The notes: generated by a model not told the origin, from the sequence alone. A stretch of DNA of 64,000 nt from Zeus faber (GCA_960531495.1 OY482846.1:36563565-36627564); one strand, 5' to 3'; shown: positions 48,646 to 59,950, counted from the first letter of the stretch. A program made the numbers and translations.

Positions 48646-49680
48646 TGAACTGTATACTGGGTTAGGGTTTTGTTTAGGGGTTAGGGTTAGGGTAAGGGTT
48701 AGGGTTAGGGGTTAGGGGTTTGGGTTAGGATTAGGGTTAGGGTTAGGGTTAGGGTTAGGGTTAGGGTTAGGGTTAGGATTAGGGCTAGGGTTAGGGTTAG
48801 GGTTAGAGTTAGGGTTTAGGGTTTAGGGTGTAGGGTTAAGGTTAGGGTTAGTGAACTGTAGACTGGGTTAGGGTTAGGTTTAGGGGTTAGGGTAAGCGTA
48901 AGGGTTAGGGTTAGGGTTACGGGTAAGGGGTTTAGGTTATGATTAGGGTTCGGGTTTAGGCTAGGGTTAGGGTTAGGGTTTGTGATCTGTAGAATGGGTT
49001 CCGGTTATGGTTAGGGGTTAGGGTTAGGGTAAGTGTTAAGGGTTAGAGTTAGGGTTAGGGTTAGGGGTTAGGGGTTAGGGTTAAGGGTTATAGTTAGGGT
49101 TAGGGTTAGTGGGTTAGGGTTAGGGTTAGGGTTAGGGTTAGGGTTAGGGTTAGGGTTAAGGTTAGGGTTAGGGTTAGGGTTAGGGTTAGTGATCTGTAGA
49201 CTGGGTTAGGGTTAGGGATAGGGTAAGGGTTAGGGTTAGGGTTTGTGATCTATAGACTGGGTTAGGGTTAGGGTTAGGGTTAGGGTTAGTGATCTGTAGA
49301 CTGGGTTAGGGTTAGGGATAGGGTAAGGGTTAGGGTTAGGGTTTGTGATCTATAGACTGGGTTAGGGTTAGTGATAGGGTAAGGGTTAGGGTTAGGGTTT
49401 GTGATCTGTAGACTGGGTTAGGATTATGGTTAGAGGTTAGGGTTAGGGTTAGGGTATAGGGTTTAGGGTTTAGGGTTAAGGGTAAGGGGTTTAGGTTATG
49501 ATTAGGGTTAGGGTTTAGGCTAGGGTTAGGGTTAGGGTTAGTTATCTGTAGACTGGGTTCCGGTTAGGGTTAGGGGTTAGGGTTAGGGTCAGTGTTAAGG
49601 GTTAGAGTTAGGGTTAGGGTTAGGGGTTAGGGTTAAGGGTTAGAGTTGGGGTTACGGTTAGTGTTAGTGGACTGTAGATT
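43829..49680 (+). repeat. Interstitial telomeric repeat array, right block
   Basis: About 5.85 kb continuing the left block: TTAGGG on the same strand with the same GTGAACTGTAGACTGGG-type spacer and further variants (GTGATCTGTAGACTGGG is common after 47400). The repeat degenerates gradually and ends near 49680 in a spacer-like GTGGACTGTAGATTG, then unique DNA. Confidence 0.97.
45830..47253 (+). repeat. 712-bp near-identical tandem duplication within the array
   Basis: Landmarks all repeat at an offset of exactly 712 bp: TTAGTGTTAG (45869/46581), GTTAGAGTTTAGGG (45921/46633), GAACTGTATACTGGG (46499/47211). Rare variants inside are the same in both copies, so the event is recent compared with the decay of the array. 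Confidence 0.9.
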
Positions 49681-49725
49681 GATGGAAAAGCTCCTCATTC
49701 ACATACACGCACAAGCCTACATGCG

Positions 49726-49739
49726 CACACACACACACA

Positions 49740-49810
<71 letters not shown>
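49726..49810. repeat. (CA)n microsatellite at the right flank of the array
   Basis: Pure CA run of about 70 bp within imperfect CA text. Confidence 0.97.
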
Positions 49811-49816
<6 letters not shown>

Positions 49817-50423
49817 TATCTATTTATAATTGGGATCAGGCGATAATCTAATAATCAACATTACATTATGGACATCATTAAAGCTCTTCTACCATGTCCC
49901 TTCTTTTTAATTAACTTGAACCAACTATCGTTTTGTCTTCGGGACAGAAAATTCTGTCAAATGGACCACTTAAAAAAGGCACTGAGTAAACATAGTGCAT
50001 TCAAAATGTGTTATTATTTATAAATATTTCTCACTTCTGCAATAGCACAGACATTTTTTACTGAGTCAGTCGTGAAGAGCGGAACTTCTCGTTTCCAGAT
50101 CCTGACTCCACACCACTTATTTCCAGAGTGTCGGGAGACTTGCAGCACCAGGGGGAAGAGTCATGAATTTTAACGTGATGCACAGATACACAGATCAAGG
50201 AATTTTTATTTTTTTATTTTTTTATTTCCACGCAATATATCGTAGGTCACAGAATCGCCGGAATTATTGCAGCAATATCGTATTGTGAGTTACCGGGCAG
50301 AAAGAGGGAAAAGGCAGGAAGGAGACTTTCAAAACACTTGCACTTTCAAGACACTTCAGCTCCTTGAATTATAAGTTAATGTGTCGCAATTCAGAAACGA
50401 TTGCGCTCTTATCAATCTAACAT
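49811..50423. other. Unique non-coding DNA
   Basis: No gene or repeat recognised. Confidence 0.5.
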
Positions 50424-50440
50424 TGTGTGCGTGTGTGTGT

Positions 50441-50518
<78 letters not shown>

Positions 50519-50557
50519 CTGCGTGGGTGCGTGCGTGTGTGTATGTGTGTGTGTGTG
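50424..50557. repeat. (GT)n microsatellite
   Basis: Long GT run with GC and AC interruptions in its second half. Confidence 0.97.
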
Positions 50558-50782
50558 TGAGTTGGCGATCATTGGCCAAATGAAGCAATCAAGTTCCCAA
50601 GAAGGGCTTTTCAGAACAAACACCCTTAATCAATCCCATGGCCCTTTTTCTTTCTCAAATCAGCGTTCGTTCTTCGTCCAAGGTCATTTTCATTTTCAAT
50701 GCTCGTGCTTTGTACCTACAAGATGGTGGCTTCTTCTTCTTTTTCTTTTTTTTTTTTTTTCCCACCACTCTTTTACTTGAAG

Positions 50783-50865
50783 ATAGAAGATCCACCAGAA
50801 GCGGGTCTTGATGTCGTGCTCAACTACACCCGGACCGGGACCTTCCATTCTGTTTGCTTCTACAG
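50783..50865 (+). other. Candidate internal exon of an unrecognised host gene
   Basis: A long pyrimidine tract (about 50728-50774) and AG at 50781-50782 precede 83 nt that are open in only one frame (27 codons plus 2 nt; it reads IEDPPEAGLDVVLNYTRTG and continues to FYR). CAG|GTGAGA at 50863-50871 is a consensus donor. Its end phase (2) fits the start of the candidate terminal exon at 54202. Too short to exclude chance; protein family unknown. Confidence 0.3.
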
Positions 50866-50871
50866 GTGAGA

Positions 50872-51280
50872 TATTGCACTTGCACACACCAAAGAAAAAG
50901 AAAATGCCAAGAGTAACATTCGGGGTTGTTCGTCTAAGATTTGATTCGGAATGCCTCTGGAAACCCGAATGACATGGGCTGGGTAGGTTTCTGATAGATT
51001 GGCCTTCAGTTATTTTCCCAAATTTGTTGGATGGGTCTCGGAGGTGAAGTGAAGATCAGCTTTCCTCTTACTCTCTCACAGAAAATGCGCGGAGGATAAA
51101 GGATGGACGGATGAGAGGGGAAGGAAGCAGTGACGGCGACAGATGTGATTGATTTCCATCTCATAAATCAACTGAAAGGGAAATTCTATTAGCGGCAAAG
51201 GGATCAAACCTGTGGAGTAAATCGCCGGGGACCTGGGCCATCTCACCCAGACCCCAAATGAACCCGAGAGTGATGTGAGA
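50872..51280. other. Unique non-coding DNA
   Basis: No gene; 51080-51240 is base-balanced and could be conserved non-coding sequence. Confidence 0.4.
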
Positions 51281-51418
51281 GTGACTGTTGCTGTTGTTGT
51301 TGCTGTTGTTGTTGTTTTCTGTTGTTGCTGCTGCTGTTGTTGCTACTGGGGTTGTAGTTGCTTTTGTTGCTGTTTTTGTTGTTTTTGTGGCTTTTGTTGT
51401 TGCTGTTGTTACTATTAT
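51281..51418. repeat. Imperfect (TTG/CTG)n repeat
   Basis: TTG with scattered CTG and TTT units. The poly-V/C frame over it is not a gene. Confidence 0.93.
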
Positions 51419-51518
51419 AAAACTATTATATATACTATTATTATATATTTCTTTGTAAAGCGCATTGTGTTGCCCTGGTATGACATGCGCTTTATAAATA
51501 AAGTGTGACTTGACTTGA

Positions 51519-51750
51519 CCTTACATTACATTACATTTACATTTACATTTAGTCATTTAGCAGACGCTTTTATCCAAAGCGACTTACAATTGTTCAAACA
51601 CCGACGGACGCAGCCATCAGGAGCAATTAGGGGTTAAGTGTCTTGCTCAAGGACACTACAGCATGCTAGCAGGAGGAGCCTGGGATCGAACCAGCAACCT
51701 TTAGATCACTAGACCACCAGCTCTACCGCCTGAGCTACCATCCCCCCACC
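51519..51750 (-). mobile_element. tRNA-derived SINE with target-site duplication
   Basis: On the minus strand it starts with a tRNA-like head: A-box-like TAGCTCAGGCGG and B-box-like GGTTCGATCCC. The body contains TCCTTGAGCAAGACACTTAA and GTAAGTCGCTTTGGATAAAA, with a TGTAAATG-repeat tail. TGACTTGACTTGA flanks it at 51506-51518 and 51751-51763, which reads as the target duplication, though the left copy could also be part of an older TGACT-rich tail. This family is very common in fish. Confidence 0.85.
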
Positions 51751-51821
51751 TGACTTGACTTGATGCAAGATTGGAGAACAAGTCGTTCCTTGTGAACAAA
51801 TCTTTCAATTCTCTTTAAATG

Positions 51822-52000
51822 GTGGTTGGCTCAGGAGGTAGGGGTCTAGTAATTGGAAGGTTGTCAGTTCAATCTCCAGCTGCTGCCGGTAGAGTGTTGA
51901 AGGGTCCTTGAGCAGGACACTAACTGCTGCAGATGGCTGCATGAGTGATTAATTGTAAGTCGCTTTGGACAATAGCATCAGCTAAGCGATGTCATTTTTA
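51822..52000 (+). mobile_element. Diverged copy of the same SINE family, opposite strand
   Basis: GGTTGGCTCAGGAGGTAGGG (A-box region), GTCAGTTCAATCTCC (decayed B box), GGTCCTTGAGCAGGACACTA and ATTGTAAGTCGCTTTGGAC follow in the same order as in the copy at 51519-51750. Confidence 0.75.
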
Positions 52001-54180
52001 TGAAATGAGGAGTCGGGAGACACTGGAGCAAAGAGATGTTTGTTTGCAGCTCTGTATCTAAGGCTCAAGCCCTGCGGTGTGCGATTTAGTGAATCTTCAA
52101 CTCACCAACAGAAAGTAATTGCAGCGGATTAAATTAATGTGTAATATCCTATGACTTACAAAATATTAAATGTGACAAATTCATACTTTGAAATCAAATC
52201 AAAAAGCTCCAGCTTTTTTTGTTTCGTTTAGTAAAAGAAATTGTAAAATAAATACACCAAAAATAATAAAAACGCACTTCTTTTATTTGTTTTATTTGAA
52301 AAAAATGGGAAACTTGCAGGCACGGCAGAGCATACATGCGAAGTGAAGAGTCTCCCCTTACACATTTACTACGCCACTTGCCTGTTTTACCAATTAACAG
52401 TCTTAAATAAATATAAAACTTTAAATAATTGTCAGACAGTAGTTGTTTTGATTTAAAGTGTTTAATGAAAATGTAACATTGCAAGGAAATCCTTGGGGGT
52501 GCTGCGGTGGTGCTGTGCAAAACCCTGATGGACAAGGCCCTCCCTTTACCGTCTCTGCAGACGGTAATAATTTCACTCTAACTGCATGTGGCTATTAGCA
52601 CGGGTGTTTATGAATTGGATGTTCTTTGCAATGAGGCTTATTTGATTATAATGGGGCCAATTTTGTACCAAATGTATGTAATCTGTAATACCAAATTTAA
52701 ATACGCGTAAATAGCACCGGCGCACTGAAATGTTATTTGTGTGGCAGTGCAGTAAGTGATGCATTTCACAGTTTGCAGGTGCTTTGTGAATTAGACACTT
52801 GCTTTTTGTGTTATTTGCACAGATTTAGCCGGCCCAAAAGCCGCACAAACCTTTCAAAAATAAAGGGACATCACGCAGAATTTGGAGGAGAGAGTGGGTG
52901 GGGAGTGGCGGACTGCATAGATTCATTCTGAAGAGAGAGTTGGAGGTAAATTATTAAGTCTTAAATAGTGAAGTGCAATGAAAATACCTAATGTTCCATC
53001 ACATGCATTCTATATACGCTTCTATGTTACCCCTACTCCCCCTGGACTTTAATTGTGCTCTCATTGGCTGTTCCCGATCATTGCTGATCCCAGCTGTTAG
53101 ACATAAGTGACCTAAATAAGTAAATCTCTATTACGAAAACACCTTTCTAGACCGGAGTGAGAAAGTGCTTCTCAAAAGAGAATAAGTGATGTGGGAGATG
53201 ATGAGATGTGTGTAATAAAATCAAATTCAAAAGCGGATTTATGACCTGTGCAAACCATAAAACATGCATTTAAATGAAATTGGGAGGTTGAAAAGAAACT
53301 GACAGATCGAAGAAAGAAAATCAGCTTGTTAATCAGCCTGGTTACCACAAAAAAGTTTGGAAATATAACGTAAATTACCATTAGTTTGCTTGGCTGAACA
53401 AAGCAAAACTTACAAGCAGACTAAAAACAAATCAACCTCTATTGAACACATTATCTGAAAAAAATTTACCAATTTTCACCCCATCGCTGTCCACTAATTA
53501 ATCTAATCAAGTGTATCCAACGCTGAACGAGCGCTGATTCAACGATTAAATGCTCCACTCATCCACGGTCGAATAATCATTTTATTCATATGTACTTTAC
53601 ACGATTCATTTTATTTAATCATTGAACATAAGAGGCATGAACACATAAGGCGTAGAACGAGCGAGGCAGGAATTAAGCATGGACACATTTATTATATTTT
53701 ATTCCAACAAAAATATTTCCGCCACGAAGTAGACATATCCCAAAATATGCAAATATACCATAGAACCTAGCCAAGTAGCCTTGAGGTGAACTCAAGCACT
53801 AAATTTGAGGATGAAATTCACCTTCTGAATTTCTTCTTAAAGTGCATGGATCAAGTGTTTTCTTTATTCTCTATTGATGCAAGACCTGCGAACGATTTGT
53901 TCACAGCGAACACATTTCACTGAAACAAGAGTCGAACCTTTAATCGCTGTCATTCTGGTCTATTTTTTTTGTCCCTTTTTTTCTCAAATAAATTATAGTA
54001 GTAAGTAGGAAAATGTGTCCTTCACCCTTACAGGGTAAATATAGACGTAGCCAATAGCTTTCTTTCGACTGTGGTTACACAATTTGACTGAATGCGAGCA
54101 GTTTTCGGCAATTAGGGTCATCACAAATATGCTACTTTAGCTGACGATTGTAACGCGCTCTCCCTGCTGTCCTGTTTGTC
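52001..54180. other. Unique, AT-rich non-coding DNA
   Basis: No gene recognised. A short perfect hairpin TTACCGTC-TCTGCA-GACGGTAA lies at about 52547-52568; its function is unknown. Confidence 0.45.
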
Positions 54181-54201
54181 TCTTTCTTTCTCTTGCTGTA
54201 G

Positions 54202-54313
54202 GTCCTCTAGTGAATTGACACTGCTGGGGCTGATCTTCACCAGTTGGGAAGGCGAAATAAAGCTTTCTGTTGCATTACAGTTTATAGACACACTGTGTCG
54301 GAGCTTCATTTGA
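54202..54313 (+). other. Candidate terminal exon
   Basis: A strong pyrimidine tract ending in GCTGTAG (about 54174-54201) is followed by one base plus 36 open codons and TGA at 54311-54313. The start phase would join in frame to the candidate exon at 50783-50865. AATAAA at about 54256 falls inside the open stretch. I do not recognise the peptide. Confidence 0.2.
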
Positions 54314-54884
54314 GAAAATGAACATCACCATCTGCGGACGTGTGGTGCGTATAGTATTGTGAGTAAGAATCTGCCCTCCTGTCAACAGCTCATACTTGTT
54401 CATTGACTTATGTTGATCAATATGTTTCAAACTTGAAAATTCAATCTTGAGTGTGAGAGTGAACCCACGATTTGTTCATTTTTAGAGTTCATTTTATTGA
54501 GGGAAGCCAGCCACAGTTTCAAAACCGATTTGCGGCAAAACAAAACAGTCAAGTGATTCTCTGAGGGAACGAAGCAGCCGTTGCGTAAAACGTCATCATT
54601 CACGTGATCATATCTGTAACAAAGCAAGCTCCAAAGCTGTAGTTCAGTTGAAATTCCTTGCATGTTTGATACACGCATCAGCACTTCGGTGTCAAATGTA
54701 AAGTCTCTAATCATCGGGGATCCTAGATAAGTGGCTGCCAGAAAGAGAGAGTGTCAGCCTTTCCTGCAGCATTTCTTTTTAGTTTAGTCCTAATTTTGTT
54801 CTGGTTAGTGTAAGGGAGCCACTGAGTCTGACTGCTGCTTACAGTATGTTTTTTTTTTTTTTTTTTGCCAGATCTCCAGCCCAG
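54314..54884. other. Unique non-coding DNA
   Basis: No gene; a T run at about 54849-54866. Confidence 0.45.
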
Positions 54885-55800
54885 TGCACAGATCAGCCAC
54901 AACATTAAAACCACTGACAGGTGAAGTGAATAACATTGATCATCTCATTCCAATGGCACCTGTCAAGGGGTGGGATATATTAGGCAGCAAGTGAACATTC
55001 AGTTCTTGAAGTTGATGTGTTGGACGCAGGAAAAATGGGCAAGCGTAAGGATCTGAGCCACTTTGACAAGGACCAAATTGTGTGACAAGGACCAAATTGT
55101 GATGGCTACACGACTGGGTCAGAGCATCTCCAAATGTCAGGTCTTGTGGGGTGTTCCGGTATGCAGTGGTTAGTACCTTCCAAAAGTGGTCCAAGCAAGG
55201 ACAACCAGCGAACCTGCGACAGGGTCATGGGCGCCCATGGGCTCATTGATGCACGTAGGGAGTCTAGCCCGTCTGGTCCGATCCCACAGAAGAGCTACTG
55301 TAGCACAAACTGCTGAAAAGTAAATGCTGCAATGATAGGAAGGTGTCAGAACACACAGTGCATCACAGTTTGCTGTATATGGGGCTGCGTAGTGGCAGAC
55401 CGGTCAGAGTGTCCATGTTGTCCATGTCCATCGCCGAAAGCGTCTACAACGAGCATGTGAGCATCAGAACCGGACCATGGAGCAATTTACGACGGTGGCC
55501 TGTTTTCATGAATCACGTTTTCTTCTCCATCATGTGGATGGGCGGGGTTAGGGTCCGACCCGATGGAACATCTGTGTGATGTGCTGGAACAACAAGCTCG
55601 ATCCATGGGGGCCCCACCTCACAACTTCCAGGACTTAAAGGATCTGCTGCTAACGTCTTGGTGCCAGACACCACAGGACACCTTCAACGGTCTTGCGGAG
55701 TCCATGCCTCGTGGGATCAGAGCTGTTTTGGCGCCACAAGAGGGACCTATACAATATTAGTGGTTATTAGGGATGCTTTTTATGTTGTGGCTGATCGGTG
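54885..55800 (+). mobile_element. Tc1-like transposon, internally deleted
   Basis: The left end CACAGATCAGCCACAACATT and the complement of the right end, CACCGATCAGCCACAACAT, are TIRs of a well-known fish Tc1-like family; TA follows the right end at 55801. The body is about 0.9 kb, whereas full elements of this class are about 1.3-1.6 kb, because the middle of the transposase gene is gone. Confidence 0.9.
55035..55760 (+). pseudogene. Tc1-like transposase remnant
   Basis: Starts at ATG 55035 with [15 protein letters not shown] and a helix-turn-helix-like stretch. A 19-bp tandem duplication (55064-55082/55083-55101) introduces a frame shift. Later pieces are RSHRRATVAQ, SEHTVHHSLLYMGLRSGRP, NRTMEQFTTVA and HESRFLLHH. 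Around 55550 it jumps to the C-terminal part MEHLCDVLEQQARSM, ending with TAG at 55758-55760. The jump removes the second and third acidic catalytic positions of the DDE triad. Several further frame breaks are present. It cannot make an active enzyme. Confidence 0.88.
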
Positions 55801-56354
55801 TAAGTGTCTTGAATTGTTTTGAGTTTGATTGAAACTTGTGTTTTTGTTTGTTAAAAAAAAAAAAGGTTTTGTATATCCGGACCTTGGGCTATGTTGTAAT
55901 GTCAATTAAACTATAAAAGAAAAGATAAATTGTGATATAAATAATTAAGATTTAACAACAGACTCCCTTTAGTCTCTGGTCTTGGACTCGTTTTAGCGTT
56001 TAGTCCTATCCCTAAAAAGAGACCCGTGCTTGCCAACAGATGTCATGGCCATTTCAATAGATGTTGAATCTCCCTCTGACATCGAACATCTTTTTCAGTT
56101 CTCAAATACTCACCAATTATACAGCTGGATTTCAGTGAGTACCTCTTCAATGATGGTTCAAAATCATCTTCTCAGTGTTGAAAACTCACCAAAATATCTT
56201 AAACTTCTGAATGGTTAGGACGTGACAGGACCTCGACCGAATTTGCTGTTTCCTCAGGGTTGTGCTACATTTCTGCACCTAGTGATGAAAGAATACTCTT
56301 TTTTCTGGGGATTCGGCTTTTGACAAGTCAGTCGGTAAAGACTTGGGATGCAAC
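55801..56354. other. Non-coding DNA
   Basis: No gene or repeat recognised. Confidence 0.45.
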
Positions 56355-56640
56355 GTGAGCGAGGAAGGACTTCCTGTGAGAGTCAGAAGAGTCGGTTTGG
56401 CTCTGAGTTGTAAATGGAATTCTCACAGGAATCATTTAATTCTGTCACAGTTATTCAGTTTGGCGGAATGGAATCGGTCCTACTCAATGTGAGTTATGCT
56501 ATAATTCAGGGCTCAATAATTCATTTCAGTTTTTGAGTCGCTCACCACTCTTGTGCCCAAGTGACTCCCGACTCCTGAGTCATTTTAAAAGATTTGGTCG
56601 CTCCGAGCGAATCGTTCACGACTCTTCTGTCATTACTGCA
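56355..56640. repeat. Old interspersed repeat, copy 2
   Basis: Partner of 6120-6400 (same orientation): GAGTCGGTTTGGCTCTGAG, then GAGTCGCTCACCACTC, GAGTCATTTTAAAAGAT and GAATCGTTCACGA-type words. Copies are too diverged to define ends. Confidence 0.6.
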
Positions 56641-58310
56641 AAAAAACGATCGGCAGCAGAAACACAGCTTCCACCTTCACTAAGTTAGGAATTAATACAG
56701 AAAGTCACTGAAGGTGAAGGGTTTACCCATTTCGCTTTGTTTGTGCTGTGCGGGCAATCACAGGACCGAAACGGAACACAAGTAAACCCAGAAATCCACG
56801 GTGCTCTGAGGTCGTAGAACAGGAGATGGCTTGTGCGGCGGATTGATTATTTCTTACTTAAATATTTCTATTTTGTGGAATTTCCCTTTTTAAATCCGTC
56901 TAATTGAATGGTGCAGTCTCAGAATGCTGCTGCAGTGGGAGTTCTGATTAGCTTAAACCTAATGGGAAAGGGATTAAAAAATGCAAAAGAGGGAAAAAAA
57001 AATCAATTCAACGGACAAAAACCCTGTTGTTCGCCGGCCGCTCTATCTTGTCACTCGCTTCCTTTGGCTTTTGAAGCCATCGAAGCGTTCCCACTACTTT
57101 AATCCCCTTCGAAAAGGAACTAATCAAGGCCACGCGGTCAGATTATTTCCGTCCATGCACCGATACTAAATAGACGGGGGGGGGGGTGTCATCCTATTCT
57201 CTGAATAGGCATAATTTTCGTGTTGGCGGCTGTTTTAAAGTGCCCCTGCTGCTCCTAGGAAGCTGGCTGGGGCCACCGCAACTTTGGCCGAGGCCCTCCT
57301 AGACCTCCCACCGGGGGCCCGAAAAAGATTGAGGGAACAAAAAAAAGCATCCTGCAGATGGGCCGATGACAGATGCTCATTTCCAGTTCAAAACAGAGTT
57401 AAACAGAGTTCGGACCATTATTAGCTCCTGCTGTGGTCAAGAAACGGATTTCCCCCGAGAATGGACGCAAGTGGAATATCCGAAACTGTGTGATGATGAA
57501 TAACAACAATTTTTCGTTAAGTCCCTCCATTTAACACGTGATCCTATTTTTTGGAATAATCAAGTTGAAAAAAATACTTTTCGGCGTTATGATTATACTC
57601 TGTATCATAATTTGCTGACATGGTGATTGTTATAAATAGACTCATAACAACACAATTGCCACCGCTAGCACTTTCTACACCCACTAATAACCTATAGATG
57701 TAATAATAGAAGTGTTACATGTGTTGGCTGATTAAATGCGGTCAGACATTCGTTGTCGGAATCAGAGAAGATTTCCCCGCAGAGTCGGTGGGGGTACACA
57801 TTTTTTTTTTAAGCATCTCAATTGAAAATGACACGGGGAAGATTTTGCGGTCAGATTTCCCCCTGGGCTGTGCGCTTGTTAATTTCGGGCGCTGAGAGGG
57901 GGAGCAGGATGCATCGCTAATGAAGCTGTCAGACATGTCTTTTGTGAGCCGCAACCTGTGCCACAGACCCCCAGTCCCCCCTTCTATTCAAAAACAAGTG
58001 GAGGGGTTATAGACCGTACCATATTTTGCATTTCATATCGAAACTGACCCAGCAAGGAAATAATACGATGAAAAATGAAGATCAACACGGCAGAATTATC
58101 GCTAGCTCATAATTCTTTGTTTTTTAGGATACAACATTTATAACACAGGGTGAAAAGCGGACGTGTTGCAAAAACCTCCTTTCCCCATTTGAATGGGGAA
58201 GGGAGGCCAGCGGAAGCCACAAGCCAGCGGGAACTGTTTCAAGACAACACACAAGGCCCCTGAAGTTGTGCTGCTTACTTGCCTGTCAAACGTACTCGTC
58301 AGTTCCCATA
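56641..58310. other. Unique non-coding DNA
   Basis: No gene recognised. Stretches at 57220-57440 and 57730-57970 are base-balanced, with G and T homopolymers between them; possible conserved non-coding sequence, not testable here. Confidence 0.4.
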
Positions 58311-58412
58311 TGTAAGTGAGTGGGCCAAAGGCCATTCACTTATTGTTATACTACATCTTATTAAGTGAGAGGGCCGAAGGCCGTTGTTCACTTATTGTTG
58401 TGCTACATCGAG
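58311..58412. repeat. Two tandem copies of a palindromic motif
   Basis: AAGTGAGTGGGCCAAAGGCC and AAGTGAGAGGGCCGAAGGCC, each followed by TTCACTTATTGTT and TACTACATC or TGCTACATC, lie 54 bp apart. Each unit can fold on itself (AAGTGA with TCACTT, GGCC with GGCC). Confidence 0.7.
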
Positions 58413-59050
58413 TTATTATTATTATTAAAGCCGAAGTTTGCTGCACTTTTCCAGCTGCAGCGACGGCATCAAAATGGGCATCTTGGGATTGTGCGCTCTT
58501 GGTTCGTGGAAGGATAGGGCTGACAGTTTTCACGTAAATCCATTTTCCTTGCTGCAATTTCGCCCAAGGTGTTTCAAATGGGAAAATAGAGTAAGGAAAA
58601 ATTTGACAACCTGACCAACATTTCTTTCCCGCCACAGGCCCTGCAGTTTTTCACGCACATACATCAGTTATACATAAAAACGTACAGATTTTTGTCGATC
58701 ACTGATAGCATTTATAGTTTTTGAGTTAGGTGCATTTGTCGGCTGGCTGGTGCCTTCCATACGCACGACACACATAATGCTTAATCACCCCACTCTAAGC
58801 AACGCTTAAAGATATTGGAATATTTGATATTAAATGCTTAAGAATTTGGAAATACATTTCATAATTAATAACACGTCAATATTAACTTTATTTTATGCTT
58901 CGAAGGCACAAAAATTGCACTGCCAATGAAAATCCATTTTTTCCGATTTAACGTGATTTCTGGTATAATTTGGTTGGTTGAACTGTTACAGATAATGACC
59001 TCTCTGTACACCTCTAATGTCTAACCATATGTGTGTGTGTATGTTTGAGC
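58413..59050. other. Non-coding DNA
   Basis: No gene recognised. Confidence 0.4.
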
Positions 59051-59051
59051 G

Positions 59052-59165
59052 CCTATTGCACTCACAATGGTGAGTGTTACTGCCTCACAGCAAGAAGGCT
59101 CTGTGTTTGCACCTTACTGGAGTGTCGCGGTGTGGAGGTTGCGTGCGAGTTGAACCAGCCACCCT
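59052..59165 (+). mobile_element. Diverged SINE head
   Basis: GCCTCACAGCAAGAAGGCTC with surrounding text resembles the head of the SINE at 59951, much diverged. Confidence 0.4.
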
Positions 59166-59209
59166 ATGTCCACAGACATATCCAACAACCCTCTGCAACA
59201 CGTTTGCAG

Positions 59210-59396
59210 GTTTTCTCCATGTTTATGTTGGACTCCGCCCTAAAAGACACGCATAGCAGGTACCTTCTGATGCCCATGAGCAAGGCATTTAAACTCGGGT
59301 TGGTCCCTGGGTACGGCTGCTGTCTAATCATCAGCATGTACCTGCCATGCATGTCTTTCAGGGCGGAATCCAACATCAACATGCATTTTCTACACA
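59210..59396. repeat. Inverted repeat with about 50-bp arms
   Basis: The arm 59213-59265 (with TTGGACTCCGCCCTAAAAGA and AGCAGGTAC) is the near-complement of 59337-59393 (GTACCTGCCATGCATGTCTT and GGGCGGAATCCAACATCAAC), around a loop of about 70 bp. Confidence 0.8.
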
Positions 59397-59582
59397 GCCC
59401 CAGTGAGATTCGAACCAGAACGTTCGAGCTGAGATTCAACAGTATTGACATACATACTGTACATACAGTGCATGTTTCATATTAAGTTCCATGGGGTTTT
59501 TTCAACAAAACAAAATAACAACTCAAATGTTAGGGATTGTTGTTCGGGAAACTGGTTTTCACTCCAAACTCACCTGTCATTT

Positions 59583-59875
59583 AAAGGTGCAGTGTGTAGA
59601 ATTTGGTGACATCTTGAGGTGAGGTTGCAGATCGCAACCAATGGATTACCCCTCCGCATGGCGGTGCAACATGGTGGCCTTCGGTGGAAGAGACGCTGGC
59701 CACGAAACTTGTGTAAAATGGGAAAGTCCTTCTCTAGAGCCAGGGTTGGGGTTTTTCCATTCTAGGCTACTGTTGAAGAAACATAGCGGTGCAACATGGC
59801 GGCCTCCGTAAAGCATACCCACTCGCCATGTAGACATATAGGGCTCATTCTAACAGCAGAAGTCCACCGGCCATG
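59583..59875 (+). mobile_element. Common teleost interspersed repeat (MITE-like)
   Basis: Blocks AAAGGTGCAGTGTGTAGAAT, GAGGTTGCAGAT..CAACCAA, GTGCAACATGGTGG and GGCTACTGTTGAAGAAAC, with TATAGGGCTCATTCTAA at the end, follow an order that I recall from an abundant fish repeat. No coding capacity; superfamily not assigned. Confidence 0.6.
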
Positions 59876-59950
59876 TTGGTGCAGTGTATGGGCACTGTGT
59901 GGTTTTCGTCGATGTTGTCGCAATTTCAACCATTTATACACACCAAAATG

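Noticed and set aside
34558..49680. CRISPR-like or prokaryotic repeat array
   Set aside because: Repeats are TTAGGG with irregular spacing; spacers are variants of one sequence, and the whole context is vertebrate.
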